A stretch of 33,726 bases of DNA from Methanobacteriota archaeon (GCA_009936765.1 JAACDL010000171.1:1-33726), one strand, 5' to 3'. Numbered from the stretch's first letter, positions 1-9,381 are shown. The notes: generated from the sequence alone by a model not told the origin. Numbers and translations are program-made.

Positions 1-1949
1 AAGAACTGCCGGAGCATCGGATGCATTTCCATCGCCTGCTCCTTCTGAATTTGCTCATATGTACGTAATATGATACCTACGGCAAGCAGCAATCCCGTTC
101 CAGAGGCATTACCTACCGTTCCAAGCAAATCCGCTCCTGCAGCGAGTAATCCTACGAAAGCGCCAGAGAAGTAAGTCACTGGTGGAATATAACGCTCTAG
201 AATACGCTCTAGAACAAGCGGATTCTTACGGAACCCAGGAATCTGCATTCCCGTACGTTCAATCTGTTTAGCAACGTCCTTTGAACCCATATTGGTTGTA
301 TCGATCCAGAACTTCGCGAATACCATCGAACCTACTGTCATCAAAGTGACATAGAAGAATACGTGGCCTCCGATTTGCCAAAGGTTGTGACCATAGATGT
401 CACCCTCCTGGTTGAGAATCGGAATAAACCAATCATTCACACCACTAACCATCGAAGAATACCAAGCGAATCCACCACTTGCTGTAGACGAACCTGGCTC
501 ATATGTCCCAATATATTCAGACATACTTCCCCAACCGTTCTTACCAAGAATTGGAGTCTTCTGCAACGTTGGATGGTTCCAGAATAGAAGAGTGAACATG
601 TTGATGTTAGCAAGTAGAGCTGCCATCAAAATAACCGGAATGTTAGATGCGTATACCAAGCGGATTGGGTACTTACCACGATGTCCACGAACCTTACCGT
701 GAGTTAACGGCAATTCCAACTTACTTGATTCTGCATAAGCAACCACCAGGAATACTACTACGGAGGAGAATAATGCAATTACTGGATTGACGTGCGTCAG
801 CAGAATCGTTTCGAAACCGTTGCTCGCTATCATCTCGCCATTCGACGCCTCCCTAAACATATAGAACATCATAGGCAAGGTACCTGATGGTGGGTTTTGT
901 AGACTGTAACCCACGCCAGAAGTTGCCGCTAGCGGGGACAATGTACCTACGAATGTAGATTGAGCAACACCTGCTGCAATGAATAGAGAGATACCAGATC
1001 CAATTCCCCATTTGCTTACAAGTTCGTCGAGTAAGAATACCAGATAGGAACCTGCGAACAGTTGAGCAACGATTACGAAGTTAGCCCAACCCATTCCATA
1101 GTTGCTAATTAGAGCCTGAGTAGGGTCTAAGAAACCATAGGTCTGAGGAATGGATTCGATTGGAATCATCAAAAGAACAAGCAATTTCTGTACACCTTGG
1201 TACATTGCTTTATCTTCAGAGTCTTGTAGATCAAGACGAATAATCTTAGCACCTGCGAAAAGTTGCATGATAATTGAACCAGTAACAATCGGTCCAATAC
1301 CCAAATGCATGATGGTACCAGATGCACCAGCCATGATTGAACGGAAACCACTGAACAAGTCGAGAGCTTGTCCGGAAAGTCCCCAAAGCATGACGTTGGT
1401 CATAGCGAAGTAGATAATCAGAACAAGAGTTGTAGTCCACAACTTCTCGTTGAATCTAACGTGGCGCTCAGGCTTAGTGATTGTAGGGTAAGTGTCTACG
1501 AATCGACGTAGAGCGTACAAACGGCTACTCTTCTCGCCACTGTACATGAAACTAGTGAGGGCTGCTGCTGCTCCGAATCCAAGCAGAAGAACTCCGACTA
1601 GGAGATATCCAACTAGGTCTTGATGGGTTCCATCATACCAAGCGTTAGGTCGGCAATACCAGACTGCAACTCCGACGAAGGCTAACCATCCTAGCATCTT
1701 ACCATAGCGTCCAATGATTGGAACTTCTTTTAGCCCCTCAGGTAGATCTTTGGTGAAACAAAGAATGATGTATGCAACATATGCGACACCCATTCCAAAC
1801 CCGAAGATTGCTCCATCTTGAGCATTTTGAGTAGCATTTCCACCAAAGTTAAGTGCGGTTTCGAATGCTTCGTACTGCCAATAACCTAGCATACCGAAGT
1901 ACAGTATTCCAGTTAGGCCTACTGCCCAAGGGATTGATTGCTTGCCCAT
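1..1949 (-). CDS. secY: Preprotein translocase subunit SecY (3' end truncated by window edge), with a long N-terminal extension
   Basis: Translated by hand from ATG at 1949: MGKQSIPWAVGLTG... The canonical core is ...KPERHVRFNEKLWTTTLVLIIYFAMTN..., HLGIGPIVTGSIIMQLFAGAKII, KWGIGSGISLFIAAGVAQ, ILERYIPPVTYFSGAFVGLLAAGAD, LLAVGIILRTYEQ. Last gene of the spc-like operon. No stop before the left edge, which probably explains its absence from the ORF track. Confidence 0.95.
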   Translation of the reverse strand, partial: MGKQSIPWAVGLTGILYFGMLGYWQYEAFETALNFGGNATQNAQDGAIFGFGMGVAYVAYIILCFTKDLPEGLKEVPIIGRYGKMLGWLAFVGVAVWYCRPNAWYDGTHQDLVGYLLVGVLLLGFGAAAALTSFMYSGEKSSRLYALRRFVDTYPTITKPERHVRFNEKLWTTTLVLIIYFAMTNVMLWGLSGQALDLFSGFRSIMAGASGTIMHLGIGPIVTGSIIMQLFAGAKIIRLDLQDSEDKAMYQGVQKLLVLLMIPIESIPQTYGFLDPTQALISNYGMGWANFVIVAQLFAGSYLVFLLDELVSKWGIGSGISLFIAAGVAQSTFVGTLSPLAATSGVGYSLQNPPSGTLPMMFYMFREASNGEMIASNGFETILLTHVNPVIALFSSVVVFLVVAYAESSKLELPLTHGKVRGHRGKYPIRLVYASNIPVILMAALLANINMFTLLFWNHPTLQKTPILGKNGWGSMSEYIGTYEPGSSTASGGFAWYSSMVSGVNDWFIPILNQEGDIYGHNLWQIGGHVFFYVTLMTVGSMVFAKFWIDTTNMGSKDVAKQIERTGMQIPGFRKNPLVLERILERYIPPVTYFSGAFVGLLAAGADLLGTVGNASGTGLLLAVGIILRTYEQIQKEQAMEMHPMLRQF

Positions 1950-2021
1950 GTCACATTCCTCCTTTTTTGTGTGTTGTTGTACTATTCATGAAGATAACGG
2001 AGTAAACCTCGTGTGAGGTAC

Positions 2022-2444
2022 TCACTCCATCTCCTCTTCATCTTCGCCATCGCCTTCAATTGATCCGCCTGCCGCAGAGATTTTCTCTGCTGCCTTTGCT
2101 GACCATTCTCCAACAGTAACTGATATTGCAGTGTTGATTCTTCCGGATCCGAGAAGCTTATCGATTCCCATTTCAGTCAAATCTACTGAATCCTTTCCAT
2201 TTGCTATTTCTTCCAAATCACTTACGTTGCAAGTGACGTGAACTGTTCTAAGGCTTGGTTCACGGTTGAAACCATGCATTCCCCAGTGCCCTGGCATGTA
2301 TTTGATACGAGTCATAACGCGGTGCTTGTTCATACCAGCATTACCACGGCCTCCACGCTTACCTGCTCCACGTCCAGCCTTGTGGCCTCTTCCGTGTGTT
2401 CTGCAGCGTCCACGATGTTTGTTTGCTTTACTCATCATTCTCAC
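2022..2444 (-). CDS. rpl15: 50S ribosomal protein uL15
   Basis: MRMMSKANKHRGRCRTHGRGHKAGRGAGKRGGRGNAGMNKHR; lies between uL30 and SecY. True start may be internal (MSKANKHRG). Acidic C-terminal tail. Confidence 0.95.
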   Translation of the reverse strand: MRMMSKANKHRGRCRTHGRGHKAGRGAGKRGGRGNAGMNKHRVMTRIKYMPGHWGMHGFNREPSLRTVHVTCNVSDLEEIANGKDSVDLTEMGIDKLLGSGRINTAISVTVGEWSAKAAEKISAAGGSIEGDGEDEEEME

Positions 2445-2445
2445 C

Positions 2446-2916
2446 TCAAATCATTCTCTCAACTAATGCTGAGATTTCGTCTCCACGAGCACCTAGGGCT
2501 CCTCCAACTACGAAGGAACGCTTTAGACCGCCCCAGCCCTTAGGGCCGACAGGTGGATGTAGTCTGAATACACGCTTCATTTCAGGCAAGTCCTTGACGG
2601 TAGCATCGCCTGCAACGATAGCCGCTGCGAATTCCTTGATGGATGCAAAGTCGGTGTTTTCGTTGACATATTCGTCTGTGATTGGTTTGTCACCCATCAA
2701 ACGACCACGCTCTGTGATCATCTTTTCAACAAGTCCGACATCAGCATTACCCCAAGTAATGTAATCCTTAGCCTTCTGAAGCATTCCTTTGTACTGTGCG
2801 TTCTCAGGAATGATAACTGCGTGGTTAACACGGGTTAGATTCAGATAGTCCATAGTTTCTCTAATCGAGTGCTCAACTTTGACGTTAGAGCGAGCTCTTA
2901 CAACAATCCAGGTCAT
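2446..2916 (-). CDS. rpl30: 50S ribosomal protein uL30
   Basis: MTWIVVRARSNVKVEHSIRETMDYLNLTRVNHAVIIPE...; operon position. Confidence 0.93.
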   Translation of the reverse strand: MTWIVVRARSNVKVEHSIRETMDYLNLTRVNHAVIIPENAQYKGMLQKAKDYITWGNADVGLVEKMITERGRLMGDKPITDEYVNENTDFASIKEFAAAIVAGDATVKDLPEMKRVFRLHPPVGPKGWGGLKRSFVVGGALGARGDEISALVERMI

Positions 2917-3680
2917 TCTAGTAGCCTCCCTTTGTGAATATACAACTCAGCACGCTGAGATTCATTGACACGAGTACGGTTAATTTCTGCGAGTGCATTG
3001 AAAGTAGCAGCTGCATAATTGATTGTAGTACGTGTTTGTCCTTTGGTACGAGATAGAACATCTGAGATACCTGCGAGTTCAAGAACACGCTTTCCTGTTT
3101 CTCCAATAACCAATCCCTTACCAGACGGTGCTGACATGAGAGTTACACGAGTTGATCCTGCTTGTCCTTGTACCTTGAAAGGAACTGAAGTTCCAGGTCC
3201 TACGCTTGATTCCCATGAACCGTTACCACGCTGAACTTGAATCAGGTTGAGTTTAGCAGCGGTTAGAGCCTTACGGATAGTCTGTGCGACTTCCTTACCC
3301 TTTGCCATTGCTAGACCAACATATCCATCCTTGTTACCAACACAAGCCATTACGTTGAATCTTACACGTCGACCGGAGTCAGTCATTCTCTGAACCATGT
3401 TAACCTTGATTACTTCATCTTCGAGGTTAGGAATCAATGCATCTACGATTTCGACTTCACGGATTGGAAGACCAGAAGCAAGTGCTTGCTCGTAAGTAAC
3501 GATTCTGCCAGCCATTACTTCACGGCCGAGTCTAGTCTTAGGTGACCAAGAGCGTAGAGCAGCTATTGCTTCGTCTGCAGATGTACGACGGCGGCGACGG
3601 CCACCTTCGTTTTTCTCTTCTTCCTGTGGTGCAAAGGCCTTAATCAGACCTGGTGCCATCTGGGATGTATCATCACTCAT
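2913..3680 (-). CDS. rps5: 30S ribosomal protein uS5
   Basis: Internal ATG (MSDDTSQMAPG...) preferred over the ORF start. GLAMAKGKEVAQTIRKALTAAKLNLIQV and ...GKGLVIGETGKRVLELAGISDVLSRTKGQTRT are S5 signatures. Confidence 0.95.
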   Translation of the reverse strand: MSDDTSQMAPGLIKAFAPQEEEKNEGGRRRRRTSADEAIAALRSWSPKTRLGREVMAGRIVTYEQALASGLPIREVEIVDALIPNLEDEVIKVNMVQRMTDSGRRVRFNVMACVGNKDGYVGLAMAKGKEVAQTIRKALTAAKLNLIQVQRGNGSWESSVGPGTSVPFKVQGQAGSTRVTLMSAPSGKGLVIGETGKRVLELAGISDVLSRTKGQTRTTINYAAATFNALAEINRTRVNESQRAELYIHKGRLLE

Positions 3681-3681
3681 A

Positions 3682-4194
3682 TCAGAACGCCTCCTCAATC
3701 TTCGACTTGGTTGCTTCAACTGTTGAAGCGTAAGAATCATCGATATGTGCGCCGTTAAGGCGGTCTTCGCCAGGAAGAACAGATTCCCCGTGAGGTATCT
3801 CTAATCCTGCATCGACCATTCCTTTCAGAGCAGCGAACACACGGTTTCCGTTTGAACTAGCAGCCAATCCAATGTCAAGCACTGCTTCATCGTGTCCAGC
3901 AGCAAGTGCGGACTTTCCGAGAGCGTAGCCTACAAGGTAGGATGCTGGAATATTCTTGCGAGAGTTTGACTCAGGCCAGTCGTAGCGAGATACTAGATCG
4001 TCGCCAGTTACGGAGAGTTCAACTATGTCACCGTCTTTCTCCCAAGAGACAACTTGGCAGACTACACGAGTGTTAGAAACTCTAACAACTGCACGAGCGT
4101 TTCCACCCTTTAGTAGCTTTAGACGTCGACGGTAGTCTGTTTCACCTGTTCTTCGGCGACGGAATTGGTTGCGTTGTCGTGGACCTTGTGACAT
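3682..4194 (-). CDS. rpl18: 50S ribosomal protein uL18
   Basis: RNQFRRRRTGETDYRRRLKLLKGGNARAVVRVSNT...; YLVGYALGKSALAAG. Confidence 0.95.
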   Translation of the reverse strand: MSQGPRQRNQFRRRRTGETDYRRRLKLLKGGNARAVVRVSNTRVVCQVVSWEKDGDIVELSVTGDDLVSRYDWPESNSRKNIPASYLVGYALGKSALAAGHDEAVLDIGLAASSNGNRVFAALKGMVDAGLEIPHGESVLPGEDRLNGAHIDDSYASTVEATKSKIEEAF

Positions 4195-4670
4195 TACTGT
4201 TCACCTCCAATGGTGATTCCTTCAACGCCCATCTGAGCCTTCATGTGGCCGATTGAACGGTATGAGCCACCCTTTGCCTTGAGGTAGTAGTGGCGGTATT
4301 GGGAACTCTTGAGAGTTCCATCTTCACGCATTCCTTTCAGAGCGCGACGCTGAGCACGGATGGTAGCCATCCACTGTTGCTTGCGAGGATTGCGAGCGTT
4401 AGCGGAACCGGATCTCTTTCCTTGACCCTTCTGGCGACCCTTTTTCTTCTGTTCTTGGCGCTTAAGAGCACGGACACGGGAAGTTCCCTTGATTGCCTTA
4501 GCCTTAATCCACCCATTGCCGATAGCCTCACGGATATCTTCCTTCTGAACAGATTGTGCAACCTGGTCAAGATAGGATGGGTTGATCCAAACACGATGGA
4601 CACCAACTTCTCGTCCTTCCATAACAGAAAGTATCTGAGCAGCCATCTTCTTTTGGTTAGTAATCTGCAT
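4194..4670 (-). CDS. rpl19e: 50S ribosomal protein eL19
   Basis: NQKKMAAQILSVMEGREVGVHRVWINPSYLDQVAQSVQKEDIREAIGNGWIKAKAIKGTSRVRA... Confidence 0.95.
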   Translation of the reverse strand: MQITNQKKMAAQILSVMEGREVGVHRVWINPSYLDQVAQSVQKEDIREAIGNGWIKAKAIKGTSRVRALKRQEQKKKGRQKGQGKRSGSANARNPRKQQWMATIRAQRRALKGMREDGTLKSSQYRHYYLKAKGGSYRSIGHMKAQMGVEGITIGGEQ

Positions 4671-5305
4671 CAGCGATCCCTCCTGCGGTTAAGGACTCTA
4701 ATTCCCAATTCATCAGCACGTGAGTGAATAACTTCTCTCTTGCGGCCACCGACGGTAGCGCCAACACGTGCAGCTTGTGTCTCTGCATCCATGTTGTCTA
4801 AATCACTGGAATTGTGAACCATAACTTCTTTGAAACCGGATGGATGTAGGCCATTTGCTGCCTTTACCTTACCGTGACCGATTCTTACTAGAGAACCACG
4901 GTACTTGTAATTGCGGCGTTGCTTGTTATCCATTCCATGTGGAGCTCTCCATCCTGAGCGTGAAAGACGCTTGTAGCGGAACCATTCGGTTCTGCGGAAG
5001 GATGGAGTTCCTTTCTTCTGAGCAGCACGTAGTGCTAGAGCAGCTTTTAGGTCATCAGATAGTACTGGCTTTTGGCGAGCGACGTGTTCTTCATCGGCTT
5101 CCTCATCATCCCAGTCTTCATCTTCGTAATCATCAGATTCTTCGCTGACTTCTTCTTCAGCGACTTCTTCTTGTGCAGGTGCTGAATCTTCAGCACCATC
5201 TTGTAGGCGTGCAATCAAGTCTGCCTTCTTTCCAGAAACAGGTAGGCCTGCTTCCTTTAGCAACTCTTTGAGTTCTGCAACAGTCATTTTATCGTAATCA
5301 CTCAT
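4670..5305 (-). CDS. rpl32e: 50S ribosomal protein eL32 with N-terminal SAP-like domain and acidic linker
   Basis: Start MSDYDKMTVAELKELLKEAGLPVSGKKADLIARLQDG (SAP-like), then a Glu/Asp-rich linker, then the eL32 core FRRTEWFRYKRLSRSGWRAPHGMDNKQRRNYKYRGSLVRIGHGK. Confidence 0.93.
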   Translation of the reverse strand: MSDYDKMTVAELKELLKEAGLPVSGKKADLIARLQDGAEDSAPAQEEVAEEEVSEESDDYEDEDWDDEEADEEHVARQKPVLSDDLKAALALRAAQKKGTPSFRRTEWFRYKRLSRSGWRAPHGMDNKQRRNYKYRGSLVRIGHGKVKAANGLHPSGFKEVMVHNSSDLDNMDAETQAARVGATVGGRKREVIHSRADELGIRVLNRRRDR

Positions 5306-5318
5306 GTCAATTCCTCCA

Positions 5319-5858
5319 TCATGCCTTCTCAATCAAGTAAATTCCGTCTTGGAATACACGTCGGTCACGCTTCTTTATGGTTGTAGAGCGTTCGATATTT
5401 GCAGCAGTCTGACCGACTGCTTCCTTATCGATTCCGCTGACGACTACTTCGGTCTTGTTTTGGACCTTCACTTCGACGCCGTTGAGTATTGCTGCGGATC
5501 TTGGGACACGCTCTCCGAAGTAATTGTTTACTACGAAATTGTTGCCCTTTACCGCTAGTGTCATAGGGAAGTGAGAGTAAAGTGCTTTCAGTGTGTATGT
5601 GAAACCATCAGTTACTCCTTTCACCATGTTGTTTAGGTGTGCATTCCATGTTCCCGCAAGAGCTCTCTCTTTACGGCGAGGAAGATCGATGCGAACGATT
5701 AGAGCGCCGCCTTCTTTGAAAACGTCATGTCTTGGACTTGCGAATTCTCTAGATAGGCTACCCTTAGGGCCTGTGATTGTGATCATATCACCATCAATCG
5801 TTGCAGAAACTCCTTCTGGAACTTCTACTGTGTGTTCAATTCGGTCTAGTTTTACCAT
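5319..5858 (-). CDS. rpl6: 50S ribosomal protein uL6
   Basis: MVKLDRIEHTVEVPEGVSATIDGDMITITGPKGSLSREF...; preceded by GAGGTGAT. Confidence 0.95.
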   Translation of the reverse strand: MVKLDRIEHTVEVPEGVSATIDGDMITITGPKGSLSREFASPRHDVFKEGGALIVRIDLPRRKERALAGTWNAHLNNMVKGVTDGFTYTLKALYSHFPMTLAVKGNNFVVNNYFGERVPRSAAILNGVEVKVQNKTEVVVSGIDKEAVGQTAANIERSTTIKKRDRRVFQDGIYLIEKA

Positions 5859-5868
5859 TCTAATCACC

Positions 5869-6261
5869 TCAGAATACATATGCTAGGAGTTTTCCACCAA
5901 TTCGGCTGTCCTTAGCATCTTTGTGGTGCATAATACCACTGTTAGTTGTCAAAATCAGTAGTCCGAAATCTTGTGCAGGTAGGTAACGACCTTCCCACTT
6001 ATCGAACTCCTGGCGGCGGACTGAGTGGCGTGGCTTAACAACGCCACATTCGTTTATGGCGCCGCGAAGTTGCACAATGAAGCTGCCTCCACGTCCGTCG
6101 TCGTTCTTCTCAATCGCTCCGACATAGCCGGAGGTTTGCATAATCTCTAGTACAGATCCAAGTAACTTGGATGCTGGAGATAAATCTACGTTGTACTTAC
6201 CAGCTTGCTCTGCATTGTAGAGTTTTGCTAGTGCATCATTAAGGGGGTCAAACTGCATCAT
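5869..6261 (-). CDS. rps8: 30S ribosomal protein uS8
   Basis: QFDPLNDALAKLYNAEQAGKYNVDLSPASKLLGSVLEIMQTSGYVG...GLLILTTNSGIMHHKDA. Confidence 0.95.
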   Translation of the reverse strand: MMQFDPLNDALAKLYNAEQAGKYNVDLSPASKLLGSVLEIMQTSGYVGAIEKNDDGRGGSFIVQLRGAINECGVVKPRHSVRRQEFDKWEGRYLPAQDFGLLILTTNSGIMHHKDAKDSRIGGKLLAYVF

Positions 6262-6268
6262 AATCACC

Positions 6269-6421
6269 TCAATTCATTTTCTTAAATCCTATTTCAGGAG
6301 CAACGTCACGGAAACACTGTCTGCAAAGACGTAGTCCGTGGCGGCGGATCATTCCTCTTCGGCGTCCACATCTGCGGCAGCCGTTTGTTCTTCCAATACT
6401 TTCACCATGGTCTCGAGCCAT
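6269..6421 (-). CDS. rps14: 30S ribosomal protein uS14 (zinc-binding type), 50 aa, not in the ORF track
   Basis: Hand translation: [50 protein letters not shown], with C-x2-C...C-x2-C zinc motif. Fills the uS8/uL5 gap exactly where archaeal S14 is expected. Confidence 0.95.
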   Translation of the reverse strand: MARDHGESIGRTNGCRRCGRRRGMIRRHGLRLCRQCFRDVAPEIGFKKMN

Positions 6422-6423
6422 TT

Positions 6424-6951
6424 TCACTCCTCCAAGATTTTGATGCCAAAATTCTCAACAAACCATGCTCTGGCTTCATCAGCATTGGTTCGGTGGCTTT
6501 GTGCGACTTTTGCACTACGACGTCGGCGGCGGGTGACACGGTGGCCAGGCCTCTCTAGCACGATATTAATGTCCATGCCAAAGATTCCGATATCTGGATC
6601 GTACTTTTGTTCAGGTAGGTCTGTATAGTCAGGAATACCGAATGAAAGGTTACCTGTTCTATCAAAGTTCCATGATGGGATTGTGTTCTCACGAACCCAG
6701 AATGCATCCTTTAGGAAACTCTTGATTGACTCTTGGTCTCTCATAGTAGCTTTACATCCAATTGGGAATCCAACACGGACCTTCAGGTCACGATTTTGTT
6801 GCTTACCCAGAGTTCTGACCGGAGTAACTCCAGTAACTAGGTTCAGTACCTTCTCTGCGTTGGAAAGGCGATCTCCACCTTCACCGACACCGATGTTTAC
6901 GACAACCTTAGCGATTTGTGGAATAGACATTGGATTTACTGTCTCACTCAT
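6424..6951 (-). CDS. rpl5: 50S ribosomal protein uL5
   Basis: [71 protein letters not shown]. Confidence 0.95.
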   Translation of the reverse strand: MSETVNPMSIPQIAKVVVNIGVGEGGDRLSNAEKVLNLVTGVTPVRTLGKQQNRDLKVRVGFPIGCKATMRDQESIKSFLKDAFWVRENTIPSWNFDRTGNLSFGIPDYTDLPEQKYDPDIGIFGMDINIVLERPGHRVTRRRRRSAKVAQSHRTNADEARAWFVENFGIKILEE

Positions 6952-7649
6952 TGGCTCACCTCCACACCAGGTAGTGTGCAATTGCCGACAGAGAATACGT
7001 TGTCAGTAACTGTACCGAACCCGTCGAATTCGACTTCGTTCGACATACTGGAACGCTTGACAATAACATCAGTTACGTCTGCAAGTTTTCCAACGTGAAC
7101 TCCACCAACTAGCATACAGCGAGTTCCTTCTCCGAACTTGATGTGTTCTAGGACCTTCTGCTCCGGTAGTGAAATCTTCAGAGAATCACCAGTCTTGTGT
7201 TCAGATGCATCATCGACAATGATGTTGCGTCCGTCGTGTAGGTGAACCTGTGTCTTTCCGCCCTTGATAGTGGACTTTCCTTCAACACGGCAAACCTTCC
7301 AGCCTGCTTCATCAGCAGAGATTGGGCGGTATCGAAGACGACCGTTTGTGTCGAGTACACAGCGGTAGTTTTCTTCACCAAGTGTTAGAACATCCATTAC
7401 ACCGACTCCACGACGTGTGTCCTTGACAATTCGACCATCGACCTTAGCAAGGCCATTGTGTAGAATTGTGCGGACTTCACGAGTAGATCGTGCTAGACCA
7501 ATAACATCTCTAATTACAATATTTAGAGGCATACATCTCTCAAGACTGTGAGCACCTGCACGAGGACGGGTTACCCAAACTGTTGTCTTGCGTGGAAGAG
7601 GCCAGCTACGAGGGATGGCCAATCGCTTCAAATGACTACTACTTCCCAT
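6948..7649 (-). CDS. rps4e: 30S ribosomal protein eS4
   Basis: MGSSSHLKRLAIPRSWPLPRKTTVWVTRPRAGAHSLERCMPLNIVIRDVIGLARSTREVRTIL... Stop/start overlap with uL5. Confidence 0.95.
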   Translation of the reverse strand: MGSSSHLKRLAIPRSWPLPRKTTVWVTRPRAGAHSLERCMPLNIVIRDVIGLARSTREVRTILHNGLAKVDGRIVKDTRRGVGVMDVLTLGEENYRCVLDTNGRLRYRPISADEAGWKVCRVEGKSTIKGGKTQVHLHDGRNIIVDDASEHKTGDSLKISLPEQKVLEHIKFGEGTRCMLVGGVHVGKLADVTDVIVKRSSMSNEVEFDGFGTVTDNVFSVGNCTLPGVEVSQ

Positions 7650-7654
7650 TTCAT

Positions 7655-8062
7655 TCAACTCCTGTCAGCGGTCAAGTGTTGCATTCGCAACTTGTCCGTC
7701 TCGTCTAACTTGGTGACGACGACGTTGGAGGAGTGGACCGGCACTGCCTCTTCTCTGTTGTCAGACTTTGTAGCGGTAGCACCTTCGATGAAGATACGAC
7801 CAGTATTGGATTCGACATTGATGACTTTACCCGTAAGTGGGTCAGCATTACGCTTTCCACCGACTCTCTTGCCGCCGTGTGCGTAATCGCCACGTACTAC
7901 ACGGACAGTGTCTCCGACACGGATTGTGACGGAGCGTAGTCCTGCAAGACGGGCGTCTGGTTTGTCTAATAATAGGCGAGCGCGTACACGCTTGCGCTTG
8001 ATGTGCATAGGCGCGTTAGCTTGTGCTTTGCGCTGTTTTCCTGGTTTGCTGCTCTTGACCAT
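7655..8062 (-). CDS. rpl24: 50S ribosomal protein uL24
   Basis: SSKPGKQRKAQANAPMHIKRKRVRARLLLDKPDARLAGLRSVTIRVGDTVRVVRGDYAHGGKRVGG... (KOW motif). Confidence 0.95.
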   Translation of the reverse strand: MVKSSKPGKQRKAQANAPMHIKRKRVRARLLLDKPDARLAGLRSVTIRVGDTVRVVRGDYAHGGKRVGGKRNADPLTGKVINVESNTGRIFIEGATATKSDNREEAVPVHSSNVVVTKLDETDKLRMQHLTADRS

Positions 8063-8071
8063 TGAATCACC

Positions 8072-8470
8072 TCATACGATCTGTTTCGCAGTTGCTGCGA
8101 TACGAGGCCAGCGTTCTGCTGCCTCACGTGATACAGGTCCTTTGATATCGGAACCTTGGACATCGCCTTTCTCATTTGTAATGACACAAGCGTTGTCTTC
8201 GAATTGAACCCAAGTACCGTCTACTCTACGGAATGGACGGCGTTGGCGTATTACTACTGCATTGAACATTTGACGGCGAGTTTCAGGGGTACCGCGCTTT
8301 ACTGAAATCTTGATCAAGTCCCCAACACCTGCTGCTGGGTAACGGCGCATAGTACCACCGAGTTTGCTTACGTTGATTAGTTGCCCAATCTTTGCACCAG
8401 TGTTGTCAGCGACCTGAAGTCTAGCCATTGTAGGCAGACCACGGGTTTGCCTTCCTGCGATTCCACGCAT
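8072..8470 (-). CDS. rpl14: 50S ribosomal protein uL14
   Basis: ARLQVADNTGAKIGQLINVSK...AAGVGDLIKISVKRGTPETRRQMFNAVVIRQRRPFRR. Confidence 0.95.
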   Translation of the reverse strand: MRGIAGRQTRGLPTMARLQVADNTGAKIGQLINVSKLGGTMRRYPAAGVGDLIKISVKRGTPETRRQMFNAVVIRQRRPFRRVDGTWVQFEDNACVITNEKGDVQGSDIKGPVSREAAERWPRIAATAKQIV

Positions 8471-8805
8471 CAGACTTCACCTCCATTGTTCTCAATGACG
8501 CAGAATGAAACTGTCTTGGAAAGCGGACGGCATTCCATAATTTTCACTCTGTCACCTATTTCTACTCCACCAATACAGTTTGGAAGATGAGCTGAAAGTG
8601 CACTTGTGCGCTTTTCATATCGTTCATATTTCTGCATGTAACGAACATTGTCACGTTCGACAACTATCGTTTTTAGCATACCTAAACTAGCCACTGTTCC
8701 TTCAAGTACCTGGCCACGAAGGCGCAGGGACCCATAGAACGGGCAATTCTCATCATCATCCCACTCACCGGTAGGGGGTTTTACATCAACTCCGATGTCG
8801 CGCAT
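8470..8805 (-). CDS. rps17: 30S ribosomal protein uS17
   Basis: MRDIGVDVKPPTGEWDDDENCPFYGSLRLRGQVLEGTVASLGMLKTIVVERDNVRYMQKYERYEKRTSALSAHLPNCIGGVEIGDRV. Confidence 0.94.
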   Translation of the reverse strand: MRDIGVDVKPPTGEWDDDENCPFYGSLRLRGQVLEGTVASLGMLKTIVVERDNVRYMQKYERYEKRTSALSAHLPNCIGGVEIGDRVKIMECRPLSKTVSFCVIENNGGEV

Positions 8806-8810
8806 CGTAA

Positions 8811-9074
8811 TCACTCACTCCTGTTATTGCGGTATATTCTATCCTCGGAACGTTGCCGCATCAGCATTCCGACGATGATAGCATCACTGCTATCGATTTT
8901 GAATTCGATAGAATTCTTCCCAAGAATAACCTCACGATCATTCTCGAGCATTGTTATGGTTTCTCTGGTTTCGTCTACGACTAGACCATTGCGACCGATT
9001 AGAGCCGCGTCTGGAGAAGAGGTGACTATCATGTCACGTCCAATCCAAGATTGATTCAGAACTGCGTTAACCAT
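8811..9074 (-). CDS. rnp1: Ribonuclease P protein component 1 (Pop4/Rpp29 family)
   Basis: MVNAVLNQSWIGRDMIVTSSPDAALIGRNGLVVDETRETITMLENDREVILGKNSIEFKI; conserved position between aIF1 and uS17. Confidence 0.88.
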   Translation of the reverse strand: MVNAVLNQSWIGRDMIVTSSPDAALIGRNGLVVDETRETITMLENDREVILGKNSIEFKIDSSDAIIVGMLMRQRSEDRIYRNNRSE

Positions 9075-9075
9075 C

Positions 9076-9381
9076 TTATCGCACCTCCACATTGAATCCA
9101 TTGTTTGAAAGAACAACTGCTGCCTTCTTCTTGTGATCTCCTTGAAGTTCAATCACACGGCCTTTCACAGTTCCGCCTGCAGCACATCTGTTCTTCAGAA
9201 GTTTAGCAAGTTGATTGATGTCGATTGCAGAATCTACGATTCCTTCGACCTTTGTTACAATCTTGCCGTAGCGGCGGCGGTCGGTGCTGATGGTAGCTTT
9301 TTGCTGTTCCTTAGCGATCTCTTGGCAGATGCATAATTCATCTGGGAGTCCACATACGTTACAGATTGCAGCCATTCTCAT
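9076..9381 (-). CDS. Translation initiation factor aIF1 (SUI1 family) with N-terminal Cys-rich motif
   Basis: MAAICNVCGLPDELCICQEIAKEQQK...YGKIVTKVEGIVDSAIDINQLAKLLKNRCAAGGTVKGRVIELQGDHKKKAAVVLSNNGF. Confidence 0.93.
   Translation of the reverse strand: MRMAAICNVCGLPDELCICQEIAKEQQKATISTDRRRYGKIVTKVEGIVDSAIDINQLAKLLKNRCAAGGTVKGRVIELQGDHKKKAAVVLSNNGFNVEVR

Noticed and set aside
2238-2764. Plus-strand ORFs antisense to ribosomal protein genes (e.g. 2238-2543, 2266-2466, 2396-2764)
   Set aside because: Fully overlap strongly supported uL15/uL30 on the other strand; compositionally shadow ORFs with no recognisable domain.
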